Assembly: GCF_027942865.1 (NCBI RefSeq)
Contig: NC_134529.1
Location: 18,404,467-18,468,466, forward strand
Direction of reading: 5' to 3'
Source of the DNA: Odontesthes bonariensis
Lineage: Eukaryota > Chordata > Actinopteri > Atheriniformes > Atherinopsidae
Length of the DNA: 64,000 nucleotides
In this document: positions 1-17,779 of the stretch, piece by piece
How the letters are laid out: each line of letters begins with the position of its first letter
How positions within the stretch are numbered: the stretch's first letter is position 1
The notes under the pieces: generated by a model
Told to the model about the DNA's origin: nothing
The model's input: the letters and a program-made list of their open reading frames with translations, nothing else
Databases searched by the model: none
Made by a program: the position numbers and the translations under genes

Positions 1-814
1 AAGACGTGATTGGCTGCTGTCTGTCAGCTGACCCCAGCGTCTCAGACAAAAGGTTTTGGGAGCTCCCTGCTGGCGACAGCTGGGCTACTGCAACGCACGA
101 GACAGCAGGAACGAAACGGGCTGAACTGGCAGTCTGTTCTCAGTTTCATATCATTCACTTTTGTTTTTTTCATTGGACTCGTCATACTTTCCTTTCATTC
201 GCTGATTATGACTCTTCTTGCTAGAGCTACAGTGACGGAAAAAAACAGGGATTTGTACAAAATGAAAAACACCCACGTCAGTTTAGCCATATGAAAACTA
301 TGATGGACAGTTTTCTGAGTAGGACAGGATATCATACAAACTGAAGCTATTTACACGATATTTGACAGGTTGCATGCATGGTTTGTGGCTCTTTGCGTTA
401 CATAGATGTGTGAAGCAGACCGGTTGGACTAATCTGATATTTGTGTCCCATCGTCATCATTAGTGTGGGAGACTTGAGACTTTCTCTTTACTAATTTACA
501 TCCCCTGTAGCAGTTATAGCTGGTCACCACCCTTCGCCACAGAAGCTTTGCAGAACATTTAATAGAGCCTTGCAGAGCCTGAAGGGTCCTTGTTGCTGTG
601 TTGAGTTGCTGCCATCTACTGGTTTTAGTCTTCATATTGCTTCATTTCCCATTTAAACAGTCATATAGTGTCATTTTCTTGATCAGTGAGCAGTTTAATG
701 CTTAAAACCCTCTTACAGGTCTCTTATGTTGAGACTGTGACTTATGATTAATTGGGTGACTTCGAGGCAGTGTCTCTAGAGTGTTTGCTCCCCTAATCCA
801 TTAAAAAAAAAAAA
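1..814. other. Intergenic DNA downstream of hsp90aa1 copy 1
   Basis: I see no recognisable coding exon here. Short open frames near 6-294 and 429-635 have no family resemblance I know. The stretch ends in an A-rich run at about 801-816, just beyond the polyadenylation signal of the first hsp90 gene. The extreme left could belong to the next gene outside the window, but nothing proves it. Confidence 0.5.
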
Positions 815-1152
815 AACAGAAATTGTTCCACCCTTTATTTATGTGCCTCATTGTTCAAAATGACAGTATCAACTGTGATATTTACAGTTACAGAACACAG
901 AAACGTTGGAACGTCAATAAATACAAAAACAAAAGCAGCGGTACGATTCATAGTACAAAGAAAAAAAAAACTAAGAACAAAGAAGAGGACAACTTGGACA
1001 AATTAAGTTCTACAAAGCAAAGAATCTCAATAGCATGTGCGCGATGCAAATGCAAAACAGAACCTGGTGGGAATGGAGCGACATTCCAAGCTCATTTACA
1101 ACATTTAACTTTGAACTGTACAATAAACTGCCAGCAGGAAGTGGGAGCAGGC
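815..1152 (-). other. 3' UTR and polyadenylation signal of hsp90aa1 copy 1
   Basis: After the TGA at 1153-1155 the minus strand stays non-coding until AATAAA, which is TTTATT on the plus strand at 834-839. Cleavage about 15-20 bases further on would put the transcript end near 815-820. A 678-base open frame on the opposite strand across this stretch (823-1500) is a shadow. Confidence 0.65.
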
Positions 1153-4711
<3,559 letters not shown>

Positions 4712-6121
4712 CTAAGTAAAAGGCACAAATGCTGACTTTTAGAATGAGCATGTGTCATGAGTTAAAAAAAAAAGATAATAAAACACACAGAACATTACAT
4801 TTCTAACCAGATGTTTCATTTTCAGTTAGCAGGGATATGCTACGCGCATACCGTGGATCAGTTTGCAGCGCAACACATCAGCAACAAGTGACTCCTATCT
4901 GACTTGGATGAGGTGTTCCGCTTTCTCTTTATCCTCATTAAGGATCTTTGTAATCACCACATGGAATCGCAACCCGAATGAGGCTCAAAAGTGATGCCAG
5001 CTAAATCTGTAGAAATTTACAGATCATTCAGGCATCTCTTAAAAAAAAAAAAAAAAGGAAGGAAGGGGGCACGCCTCTAAAAATTGTTTCGAATTTCTGC
5101 CATAGTCAAAATGCTGGCTAAATAATCATAAGACATTTAAAAGCTATTTATTTGAAAACACACAGAGGGATGCTTTATCGTGACTGATTATGCCAGCAGG
5201 TAAAGCTTGTAGAGACAGCTGGCCTGACAGATTATCCAGCTCTTCAAGGCTTCACCTGCATCTGTGTCCTCTAAAAGAGAGACTAAACCCGCCTGCTTCC
5301 ATTATCCCCCCTCTCTCCAATCCCGCTATGTAGTTTTATTTCCAGCACGTGGCAAACACAAAGCTAGGTGAAAACCTTTGTTATGTTTGACTTATTTTAC
5401 GTTCAGTCATTTTTAAAATATGCCCGATCTTCTACGACAAAATCATACTTGAGTTGTACACGCCGTTACCCCGTCCTGCTCGGTTATTGGTCGATGAGAG
5501 GAGCACGTGGCTCGAATTGCAAATTGGCACGAGGAGAAATGCCTCCACCTGCCGGTTTGCCGGCTGAAACGCAAGTTTCTAGAAGGTACCAGGATGCGAG
5601 CAGAACTCTCTAGCAGCTTCCACGGGAGTCGGGGGAGCCCCCCCTCCTTCTAAACCATCTGTACAGACTGAGTGTATGCTCACCCTAAATCCCCACGGGC
5701 CCTACACGTTAAGCTAACAGCAGACAGTGTCAACTACACCCGATACTTAACTGTACATCATTCGTGCTGACAAGCAGCCCATGACAGCATCGTGCATCCA
5801 CGCGAGAGCAGGTCTGAACAGATTAAAGTCTGAGGGGGTCAAAGTCCCACTACTAGACCTTTAAAAATCTTCAAAACGGACGTGCACAACCATATGTAAA
5901 GAAACAAGTACATTATGAAGATTGCAAGACAATTTCAATGTAACAAGGGTTAATATTGTAACGCGCGTGACATTATAAAATATCAGCTTCGACCGAAAAC
6001 AGACTGGATAACAGTTAAGCGAATATTAGCTATCATTAACCGTTAACCCGAAAGTGTGTCATTTGAAACTTTGGTATCTGGCATCTCACTTGCATTGCAA
6101 TAATTAAGTCCATTCATTTAC

Positions 6122-6208
6122 CTTGGTCCTCGGTGTATTGAAAGCTGTTGAATGATGTAAGCACCAGCCACTGATACCTCACCGACACCTCGCTCGATGG
6201 ATAACGTA
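6122..6208 (-). other. hsp90aa1: Non-coding exon 1 of hsp90aa1 copy 1 (5' end estimated)
   Basis: A good donor (AAG/GTAAAT read on the minus strand, GT at 6120-6121) lies about 85 bases below a TATA box. Vertebrate HSP90AA1 has an untranslated first exon, and the acceptor at 4712-4713 abuts the ATG, so this exon and a 1.4-kb intron 1 fit. The 5' edge is inferred from the usual TATA-to-start spacing and is not observed. Confidence 0.7.
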
Positions 6209-6235
6209 TGTCTTGACACAGTGAATTCGTGCCGA

Positions 6236-6302
6236 TTTTATATTCTCTCGGAGCGTTCGAGAAAATCCTGGCCGGAGCTTCCAGAACCATCTGGAACGCT
6301 CC
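6236..6302 (-). promoter_or_regulatory. Heat-shock promoter of hsp90aa1 copy 1: TATA box and two HSE clusters
   Basis: TATAAAA reads on the minus strand at 6236-6242. Upstream are two arrays of alternating GAA/TTC units on a 5-base period. Proximal 6251-6268 has GAG, TTC, GAA, TCC. Distal 6274-6301 has GGA, TTC, GAA, ATC, GAA, CTC, with four exact or near-exact units in a row. Such arrays bind trimeric HSF1, so this copy is predicted to be heat inducible. Confidence 0.85.
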
Positions 6303-6629
6303 TCGCTTACAGCTCAGTGGTGGTCGCTGATAGGCCAGATGGGCTGTCAATCATGGGGATTGCACGCGCCTCTCTGTCCTTTAATGGCAGAAGGAGGCGG
6401 AATTAAAGAGGGAAGACTTTGTTGACCAAGGAAGAAGGCCTGTGAGAGTTGAAACTGAAACGAGGCACGTGGTGTTCACTGAAAATTCCAGAACACTGAC
6501 TAAAAGTAAAGACAGTTGGTGAAAAATGATAGTTATTATAGTTATATTGTGCTGCCATTCTTAAAATGAGCCATTAACCAATATTTTGTGGGTGGGAACC
6601 AGGCAAAATGAAAAAAGATTCAGCCAGCA

Positions 6630-6946
6630 ATAGGTTTGTAAATATATTTTATTACAAATTTTAATGCTTTACATATAAAAATGTAATAGTTACAAAAAGA
6701 GAAACAAGTCAAATCTCCAGTGACTTTATATCGTTAATATTATATGTATAATATTAGTTTTATATAAATAGCCGTAACTATAAAATAGACTAAAGGCAGA
6801 TTATGACCTGCATTAACTCAGTGAATTTGTAGAGAGATTGGTGCTACTTGAAAAGAGGAGATGTGTTAAACAAATTGCAAACTGAAGAGGCAATATAACT
6901 TACAAAAATAAAAATTAAGAAAGCCAGGGAAAATGCATTCAGTGTT
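6630..6946 (-). other. 3' UTR and polyadenylation signal of hsp90aa1 copy 2
   Basis: The TAA stop is at 6947-6949. AT-rich sequence follows on the minus strand, with AATAAA (TTTATT at 6648-6653 on the plus strand), predicting a transcript end near 6630. That leaves only about 320 bases between this 3' end and the HSE promoter of copy 1 at 6302, a very tight tandem arrangement. Confidence 0.65.
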
Positions 6947-10219
<3,273 letters not shown>

Positions 10220-10966
10220 TCAGAAAAATGTAATTGTGTGTGTTGGTTTATAAATTCATTGATATACTACTTCTCATTTTATTTGCTGTGTCCTTTGGAT
10301 TGAACTCCCCCCTTTTTATTACATTCTAAACATCTTTCTCTTTGCTAAGATCACCGCATGGCATACGTGAGGTGGCCAGCGCTGATGGTAGAGGAACATG
10401 TGCTCCATCTGTCAATCAAATGATTGGAGTTTAAAAAAGAGTGGGTGGAGCTCTGATGCTTTCTCAACCCCAAAGGTCTGTAACATGTGTCTCCTTTTGC
10501 CAAAGAAAGTAACACCAGCGAGCAAAAAAAAATCCAAAGACTCCGATGAAAGAGAAAAATGATTTATCAATTTTATCGATAGAGCGGTCAGCTTTTTGAT
10601 TTTTTATTTTCTTCTCTCAGCGTTTAACAGATTCTACAAAAGTTTTGATCCAAGTTCCTTTTTTTCATATATATATTAATGTTGCTGAGCTAAGATGTGA
10701 AAATGCAACATCTGCTGTTTTCTGCCAGCCGGTTTTCCTGCTCACCCGGCCACTGCTTTTGGGGTCAGGGTCACCCTGCTCGCCATGTGCTTCTTACGCG
10801 TTATGCTTTCACTGAGCTATCGAACTATTCTTCAATTCTACAAGCAACTTGAGCAAGAAATTCAATTTAAACACTTTTTCCGTACATTACCTTACTTTTA
10901 ATCATGCTGGGACAATCTACTGACCAATGCTGTAAACCGTTGCTGTGCAACATGATAAAACCTTAC

Positions 10967-11127
10967 CTTGATTATATTCTTGTCACTTCCTGAGGATAAT
11001 CTTCAAATGAATGGCTGTGCTTCTCCTCTCCTCTTGAAGAGCTTCGAATGTGGGCTTCGCAGCTGCTCCTGTGGTCGGTTAAGTCTCTCTCGGCTGTGTT
11101 CTAGTGAGTACTTTTTGACTCTATACA
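10967..11127 (-). other. hsp90aa1: Non-coding exon 1 of hsp90aa1 copy 2 (5' end estimated)
   Basis: A donor AAG/GTAAGG (GT at 10965-10966, minus strand) lies downstream of a TATA box at 11151-11157. The acceptor at 10196-10197 abuts the ATG, giving an intron 1 of about 0.77 kb. The 5' boundary is set by TATA spacing only. Confidence 0.68.
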
Positions 11128-11150
11128 GACCCCAGGCCGCCCTAGTGTCT

Positions 11151-11212
11151 TTTTATACTTTAGGGGGGGGTTTCTCGAAGCTCCCCTTCGGAAGCTTCCA
11201 GAAGATACGTTC
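11151..11212 (-). promoter_or_regulatory. Heat-shock promoter of hsp90aa1 copy 2: TATA box and HSE cluster
   Basis: TATAAAA (minus) occupies 11151-11157. At 11172-11189 TTC, GAA, TCC, TTC units run on a 5-base period. After a one-base phase slip, GAA, TTC, GAA follow at 11191-11203, a perfect three-unit HSE, and a further TTC lies at 11210-11212. This is a canonical HSF1 target and predicts strong heat induction. Confidence 0.85.
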
Positions 11213-11325
11213 ACTATCCTGTAGTAAAGGGAGGTGTTAAGGAAAGGCCGGGAAGGGGGTTGCGAGCGTGGCACCATAGCTCTAAAGTTAATGTGCCCTT
11301 ATAGGGCTGCACAGTCACAAGAAGT

Positions 11326-11417
11326 GCCTGTCACTCACAACGAGAGCTTTCCTGATAGCTTGTCTGGCTCTCAGGCCCCACACCCCCCCCTCTTGTAAGC
11401 GCCACAGCTGTGCATTG
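11326..11417. repeat. Local direct repeat, copy 1 of 2
   Basis: This 92-base stretch recurs at 12389-12479 in the same orientation with few differences, starting GCCTGTCACTCACAACGAGA. It lies just upstream of the hsp90 copy 2 promoter. Family unknown; it could be a segmental duplication or a low-copy repeat. Confidence 0.8.
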
Positions 11418-11756
11418 CTTTTGCTATCAGCTGCCGCCGCGTCCCCACTACCAACTCGCACACACTACACAGGACCTCCAATGAACAGCAGGCCCAAATT
11501 TCTTCTTTTTTTTTTTTAGACTTGCGAGATAGGGGGGAATCTGAAGCTTTTGCTCATTTCAAACAGTCCTAATAACCACTGCAAGTCGTTTAATGTATAT
11601 CTGAGAGAATCAGACACAAATAAAAGGAGTTTGCCCCTCGGATGAACTGTATCTGTTGTTTTTTTTTTGTCTTTTTTTAAATTCTGTTCTCTAACATAGC
11701 CGCATTTCAAGAGTTTCCTGGAAGAAATTTTCCAGCACTTTCTCGCGCGCCGCGCA

Positions 11757-12000
11757 AGGCAAGTTTATTTGTATGGCACAATTCAACAACAAGGTGATTC
11801 AAAGTGCTTTACAGATACATTAAAACAGTAGAAATAAAAAGCATGATTTAAATTTTAAACAAAAAAGAAAGAAATAAGAACAATAGATAAAATCAGATAA
11901 AATCAGTAGTTAAAATGTGATTAAGTTTTGAAACTCAAGCTTCAGATTTGGAGCTTTATTCAAATGCAGCTGAAAATAGGTGACACTAAGGGGCACTAAA
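11757..12000. mobile_element. Teleost non-LTR retroposon 3'-tail fragment
   Basis: The start (GGCAAGTTTATTTGTATGGC, then a stretch ending AAAGTGCTTTACAG, then A-rich sequence) matches a tail type I know from many fish genomes. The right edge is uncertain because homology fades. No coding remnant was seen. It lies between the hsp90 copy 2 promoter and wdr20. Confidence 0.6.
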
Positions 12001-12388
12001 GACTGACAGTAAGCGCTCAGTAGTCAGAGATACATTAATATAAAGCAGTAAATGGATTAAATGGTAGCAGGTTAGGCTGGAACATAATATACAATCTGAA
12101 CACGCACTGCTGCAGTGTGACTAGGAGGATATACAGTAAGAGCATGAATCACAGGTTCATGAAATGTGAGTAAATTTTGAGACATGGTATTTCACGAGGG
12201 AAACGCGACAAGGTGGGTTTTACCCAGCGACTGTCAATGTTTGAACTGGTCAATCAGAAATTCTGCCACACTGGTGTGACGAGTCTTGATAAAAACCTGC
12301 TTTTATATTTACATAACACAATACATTTGTTCTGGACACACAGTATGTTGATGAGAGGAGGATCTTTGAAACAAAGATACACCAGTGA

Positions 12389-12479
12389 GCCTGTCACTCA
12401 CAACGAGAGCTTTCCTGATAGCTTGTCAAGCTCTCAGGCCCCATAACCCCCCTCTTATAAGCACCACAGCTGTGCATTG
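12389..12479. repeat. Local direct repeat, copy 2 of 2
   Basis: Partner of the 11326-11417 repeat, same orientation, about 1.06 kb away, with scattered substitutions and one net length difference. Confidence 0.8.
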
Positions 12480-13369
12480 ATCAAGAATATACAAGATCAA
12501 CTGCGCAAGGAATTACTAACGTTATGTGAGAGGAGCAGAATCCTCTAGTTAATTGTGGGCATTCATGGCTTGATCAAACCAGAGGATGGCAGTGTATAAC
12601 ACTTGCATCAGCTCTGTTATGTAATAGGAATGTTTCCCGCTGATAGGAGACGCTACTAGAAGCTGACTGTGTGGCCTACCAAAGAAACATGAAGCACTGT
12701 CGCAATCACTGTGAGGTGATATATTTACTGAAATAGAGAAGCCAGGAGCCTCATAACTGAAATATCTGTCCGGGATAAAATTGGAGCTTTTGTGACTCAA
12801 ACAGCGTAATAGAGGTGGAAATCTCTGGAAAATCAGGCTGGAATAAGGAAGTGTATTTATCCTGGGTTTTTTCTTTCTGTAATGATTCCATATGAGTGAA
12901 GCTCATGATTTCCATTCTCAGTTAGGGCCCTCGGCCAGGGTATGAGAAATTTCTAGCTTCTGTGAACTGCGTGGATTATTATACATGGCCTCAGGTGGTT
13001 ATACAAGGATTGTCTAACATAATACACATATACATGTATTTTTTTCCCCGTGCCAGTGTGATGTAATGCTTATTTTCTTTTGTTTTCTCTTGGTATAGAG
13101 AAAAAAAAAGTTGTTTGGCTATAATTCTAGCATTAGCTAAATATTTTGTATTTTCTATCAAATTACAATTGTTATTTAATTGTCTTATTTCCGGTCTAGT
13201 GCGAAAATGATAATAACTTATAGCATTTATGTAATTAACATCATTACAATGTCGTATTATTACGAGAAGTTTAAATCGCGGTCTTTTTAATGCCAATCAT
13301 AAGGGTTACACTTCGTCTATGATTCTAGGTTTTGACTCTACGAATCCCCGAACGTATGGCTTCTTGACA
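12480..13369. other. Intergenic DNA between hsp90aa1 copy 2 and wdr20
   Basis: AT-rich sequence without a convincing exon. The two genes are divergently oriented, with roughly 2.2 kb between the HSE cluster and the wdr20 start. A degenerate HSE-like run (TTC, GGA, AAA, TTC) occurs at 11715-11732 and is too imperfect to call. Confidence 0.5.
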
Positions 13370-13379
13370 TCGACGCTCT

Positions 13380-13450
13380 GACGCATGCGCCGTCTGTAAC
13401 ATCCGGGGCTGGAACAAGGATGAACGCCAATTTCCAAGATGGCGGCGGAG
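13380..13450 (+). promoter_or_regulatory. Probable TATA-less wdr20 promoter with NRF1-like and YY1-like sites
   Basis: A GCATGCGC core (NRF1-like) is at about 13383-13390. The start codon itself sits in CCAAGATGGCGGC (13434-13446), the classic downstream YY1 motif of housekeeping genes. No TATA box precedes it. This fits a broadly expressed gene; the true start site is not visible. Confidence 0.55.
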
Positions 13451-16400
13451 GGAGGAGGGAAGGAGATGAACGAAATTAAAACACAGTTCACCACACGAGA
13501 AGGCGTCTACAAACTCCTCACCCACTCCGAATACAGCCGCCCGAACAGGGTGCCTTTTAACTCACAGGGCTCCAACCCCGTCAAGGTCTCCTTCGTCAAT
13601 GTAAACGACCAGTCCGGCAACGGCGACAGGATCTGTTTCAATGTGGGCCGGGAACTGTACTTTTATATCTACAAAGGCGTGAGAAAGGTAAACAATAATG
13701 ACAGCGGAGACACGGCCGTGGCTCACCGGGAGCAGCCCATTGCTTGGGCATCTTTAAACGTGTTACACCTAAGCTGTCATTGAAGTGCGCAGGTTGTCAA
13801 CCCAAGGCCATGTAGCAGACCCAGCTAAGTTAGGGACTAATTAGCATTCTTGGCTAACATCGTCACAGTTGTTTTGGCCTCGCTAAGACTCGTCACAGTC
13901 CACAAGTCGTTTGACTTCTCTGTGACAAGCTGTGACACGAGGTTACAAATGAGCTGGAAGAGACGAGAAAAGGCATGTTGTGTCATATGATGTTTGTTTA
14001 TCTCTGTTATTTACATGGCAACCGAAGCCTTGTTCAGAGTACGAGTGGCAGGTTGTCCTCAACAGAGGAGGCAGCATTGACGTTTCTATGAAAGATCCAA
14101 CTAAGAGTTCATAATCGAAACCACTGGACTTGAAGTAAAGGGCATTTGTTTCTCGCAGCGTGATGGTGTGCACGCTTCACTTTGAGAGTTTGGATGTGAT
14201 GAAATGCGATCCACTGTTTGGTTGCTTACAGTCACGTTGGGTCTCGTTGAGCAGGGATGTTTACTGTTTGGCGATGCTGCTGCTGGTGTGTTTCCTGAAC
14301 CCCCCGATGAGAACTTTGTTCATATTTTTACACCCTGTAAACTGCCGCTTTTGAAAGCACAAAAAGAAAAAAGTGGATTCAAACGATCTGGTGTGTAAAT
14401 AGACCATTTCATTTTATAATATTCAGTGTTAATATGCACTCATACACCAGCTGGTTGTGCACAAGCAAAGCTAAGATTTCATTTTTTTTTTACTGTCAAG
14501 CCATGTCATAAGTGTAGTTGTATCGTTTTTGACTCCTGCTGCTGCAGCCTGTGCACATAGGCTGGTGAGGACCGATCTGATCACTCACTAATAACAGTTC
14601 ATACAGCTCGTCCTAAATATCTGATCTAAGAAACATCTGATTACATCCATTTACAAGCCACTGCTCTGACGCTCACAATTGATTTGAGCTGGAGCGTCTC
14701 GCTCATAGAGAGCCTAAGGTCAAACTGACAGTCTTTCAATTAACCAGCTAAAGCCTTAATTAACATATAGGTATACTTATTTTTGTGTTTAGAGACAGTT
14801 TCAGGTCTTAACAAGTTGATTGAAGACCTACCTCACCTCTTGAGCTGCTATGAAGTCTGATAAGGATCACTAAGGGATTTGGAAATTACACTGTAATGCA
14901 ATGCATATATACATACACAGATGAAATGTGTAATGACTCATTTTCAGGAATTACTACCCCTTACACCTTGCGGTCTTTAAACAAAAGAAAAGCGAGTGAG
15001 AAGTTCCACAGTTGAAAGCCAAATATGACATCATACATGGACAAGAGTCAAAAGGAGGTTGTTGCATGGAAATCAAATGGAGGTATCATTCATGCTGCCT
15101 GATTGTTGCACAATCTGTGGACCTACCCGTTTATGTCAACAGTCAAACTCTCCTATGTGAGTGTAGACCCAGCTTGGGTTTGTGTAGTTACAGTCCCTTC
15201 ATTTTGTCTTTTTTCCCCTTTAACACACAAGGATAGACATCTAGGGAGCTGCAGCAGCGAAGCGTATAGCTGCCACAAATGTCAAATTTTCATTTATCAG
15301 ACTTCTTCTGCATCTCTGGCTACAGACTGTCTGCATGGCAGAAGAATATTTAGTGGTCTCATTATTAAACTGTGCTGCAGTAACAAATGCTCTTTGGCTA
15401 CATTTGAAATCTTGACAACCTTTGTGCATTTGTTATCGTCCCAGGCTGCTGATCTTAGTAAGCCCATAGACAAGAGGATATACAAAGGAACGCAGCCGAC
15501 GTGTCACGACTTCAACCCGCTCACGGCGACAGCAGAGAGCGTCTCCCTGCTGGTGGGCTTCTCAGCAGGCCAGGTGCAACTCATAGACCCCATCAAGAAG
15601 GAAACCAGCAAGCTCTTCAATGAAGAGGTGGGTTCCAGTCGGTTTTGTTTCAAAGAGAAATCTCCTCCCCTGCAGAACACTGTGTGCCAGCGGGGGAAAC
15701 TGCTTCAGCCATGGGTCAGACGGGTGATTGGTTAGTGACAATCATCAACAAGCATCTCTGTTGTGTTTTCAGCTGATGTGAAAAGTAGGATAAAAGCTTT
15801 GTATTAACAGAGTGGGCTTGTATTTTCAGACCACAGACAGAAGATTTGATTGGTTCTTGTTTTAATGCATTCAGATCGGATGATAGAAGTTACAAAACAC
15901 ATGTAGAAAATACAAAACTCATGTCTCCATTTTAGCTTCATAAGGGATGAGATATACGTTGTGTTTTTGTTAGTTTAAACCTGTAATTCAGGAGGATAAG
16001 TCGGTCGCTAATCACTCCACTTGTTTTTATCTCTTTCTCCTTCTAGAGACTTATTGACAAGTCGAGAGTCACATGTGTACGATGGGTCCCTGGTTCAGAG
16101 AGCCTGTTTCTTGTGGCTCACTCCAGCGGCAGCATGTACTTGTACAACGTGGAAAACACCTGCGGCACCACAGCACCTCACTACCAGCTGCTTAAGCAAG
16201 GTGAAAACTACGCCGTGCACACCTGCAAGAGCAAGTCGGCTCGTAACCCGCTGCTGCGCTGGACGGTGGGCGAAGGGGCGCTCAACGAGTTTGCCTTCTC
16301 TCCGGATGGCAAGTTCCTGGCGTGTGCGAGCCAGGACGGCTTCCTGCGGGTGTTCGGCTTCGACGCTGCGGAGCTCCACGGAACGATGAAGAGCTACTTT

Positions 16401-17779
16401 GGTGGCTTACTGTGCGTGTGCTGGAGCCCGGACGGACGGTATATTGTGGCAGGAGGGGAGGACGACCTGGTGACCGTGTGGTCATTTCTGGACTGCAGAG
16501 TAATCGCACGGGGGCACGGTCACAAGTCATGGGTGAGTGTGGTGGCGTTTGACCACTGCACCACCAGTGTTGAGGATGGCGACCCCCCTGCTGAGTTCAG
16601 TGGCAGCGATGAGGACTTCCACGAGCAGATTCACTTCGGCGCCGGCAGAGACCGAGCTAACAGCTCTCACTCTCGGCTCTCTAAAAGAAACTCTACGGAC
16701 AGTAGGCCGGTCAGTGTGACCTACAGGTTTGGCTCAGTGGGACAAGATACTCAGCTATGTTTGTGGGATCTTACAGAGGACATTCTCTTCCCTCACCTGC
16801 CTTTGTCGCGCACAAGGACTCACACTAATGTTATGAGTGCCACAAGCCCTCCGGCCACTGGACAAACTACTACTACTACTGTATCCATCACCACCACCAC
16901 CACCACCACCACCACCAATTCCGGTGGCACCAAAGACAGTGTGAGCAATAGCAGCACCAGTGGCAACCCAGTTAATTCCCTCCCTGGCACCCTACCTCGG
17001 TCCAATAGCTTGCCTCACTCCTCCAACCCCGCAGGGGGCAGCACCCCTAACAGCCACACGGGCAGCAACAGCAGCGGCAGCACCAAGGGCAACAGCATCA
17101 TCGACAGCGCTTTCATCGCCACCGGCGTCAGCAAGTTTGCGACGCTGTCTTTACACGACTCGCGCAAGGAGCGCCACGAGAAGGACCACAAGCGAAACCA
17201 CAGCATGGGCCACATCAGCAGCAAGAGCAGCGACAAGCTCAACCAGCTCAGCTCTTCGCGGACGGCGAAAGCTGAGGCAGCTAAGACTCTGGGCACAACG
17301 CTGTGCCCGCGCATGGAGGAGGTGCCGCTGCTGGAGCCGCTGGTGTGCAAGAAGATCGCTCACGAAAGACTCACTGTGTTAATCTTCCTGGAGGACTGTC
17401 TGGTTACAGCTTGTCAGGAGGGTTTCGTTTGCACATGGGCTAGGCCTGGGAAAGTGGTGAGTGACTGGCCTCTTGAGGATACTGTCATGTGACACCACCA
17501 AAGTTCGCTTAGTTGCCGAGCGCAGGCATTTGTCGGCGTTCCAAAGCGTTTAGCGCCACTGTGAGCAGGCAGAGGTTATTTCTCTAAAGCGGCAGCATTT
17601 TTGATGGTTAATAGGACGTCTTCTCTGACAGTAAACCTCATGGCCTCTCTGTTCTGCCTCTTGTATTACATTCTAGTAACGCTGCAGTTTGCTATCAACA
17701 TGTATTGTGTGTCTCTTTACAGGGATTGCTATCATCTCAAAACAACCCAGCCAGCTCCCCCAGTGGAACAGTAGTATAG
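13439..17779 (+). CDS. wdr20: WD repeat-containing protein 20 (4 coding exons, 632 aa)
   Basis: WDR20 partners USP12 and USP46 with UAF1/WDR48 and stimulates their deubiquitinase activity. Exons: 13439-13687, 15445-15627, 16047-17456, 17723-17779; phases close to 633 codons ending TAG. The N-terminus (GGGKEMNEIKTQFTTREGVY), the long exon 3 with WD units such as SPDGKFLACASQDGFLRVF and SPDGRYIVAGGEDDLVTVW, and the last exon ending GTVV match vertebrate WDR20. Odd: a Thr-rich run in the low-complexity region (about 16866-16920) inside the usual Ser/Asn-rich insert. If the last intron is kept, translation instead ends 11 codons past the exon 3 border, at the TGA at 17489-17491, echoing known alternative WDR20 C-termini. 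The gene is divergent from hsp90aa1 and convergent with mgat2. Confidence 0.95.

Noticed and set aside
5577-5584. HSE-like TTC-GAA pair in intron 1 of hsp90aa1 copy 1
   Set aside because: Only two exact units; too short to call a functional heat-shock element.
15103-15735. 210-codon frame containing wdr20 exon 2
   Set aside because: Only 15445-15627 is exon; the flanks are intron that happens to be open.
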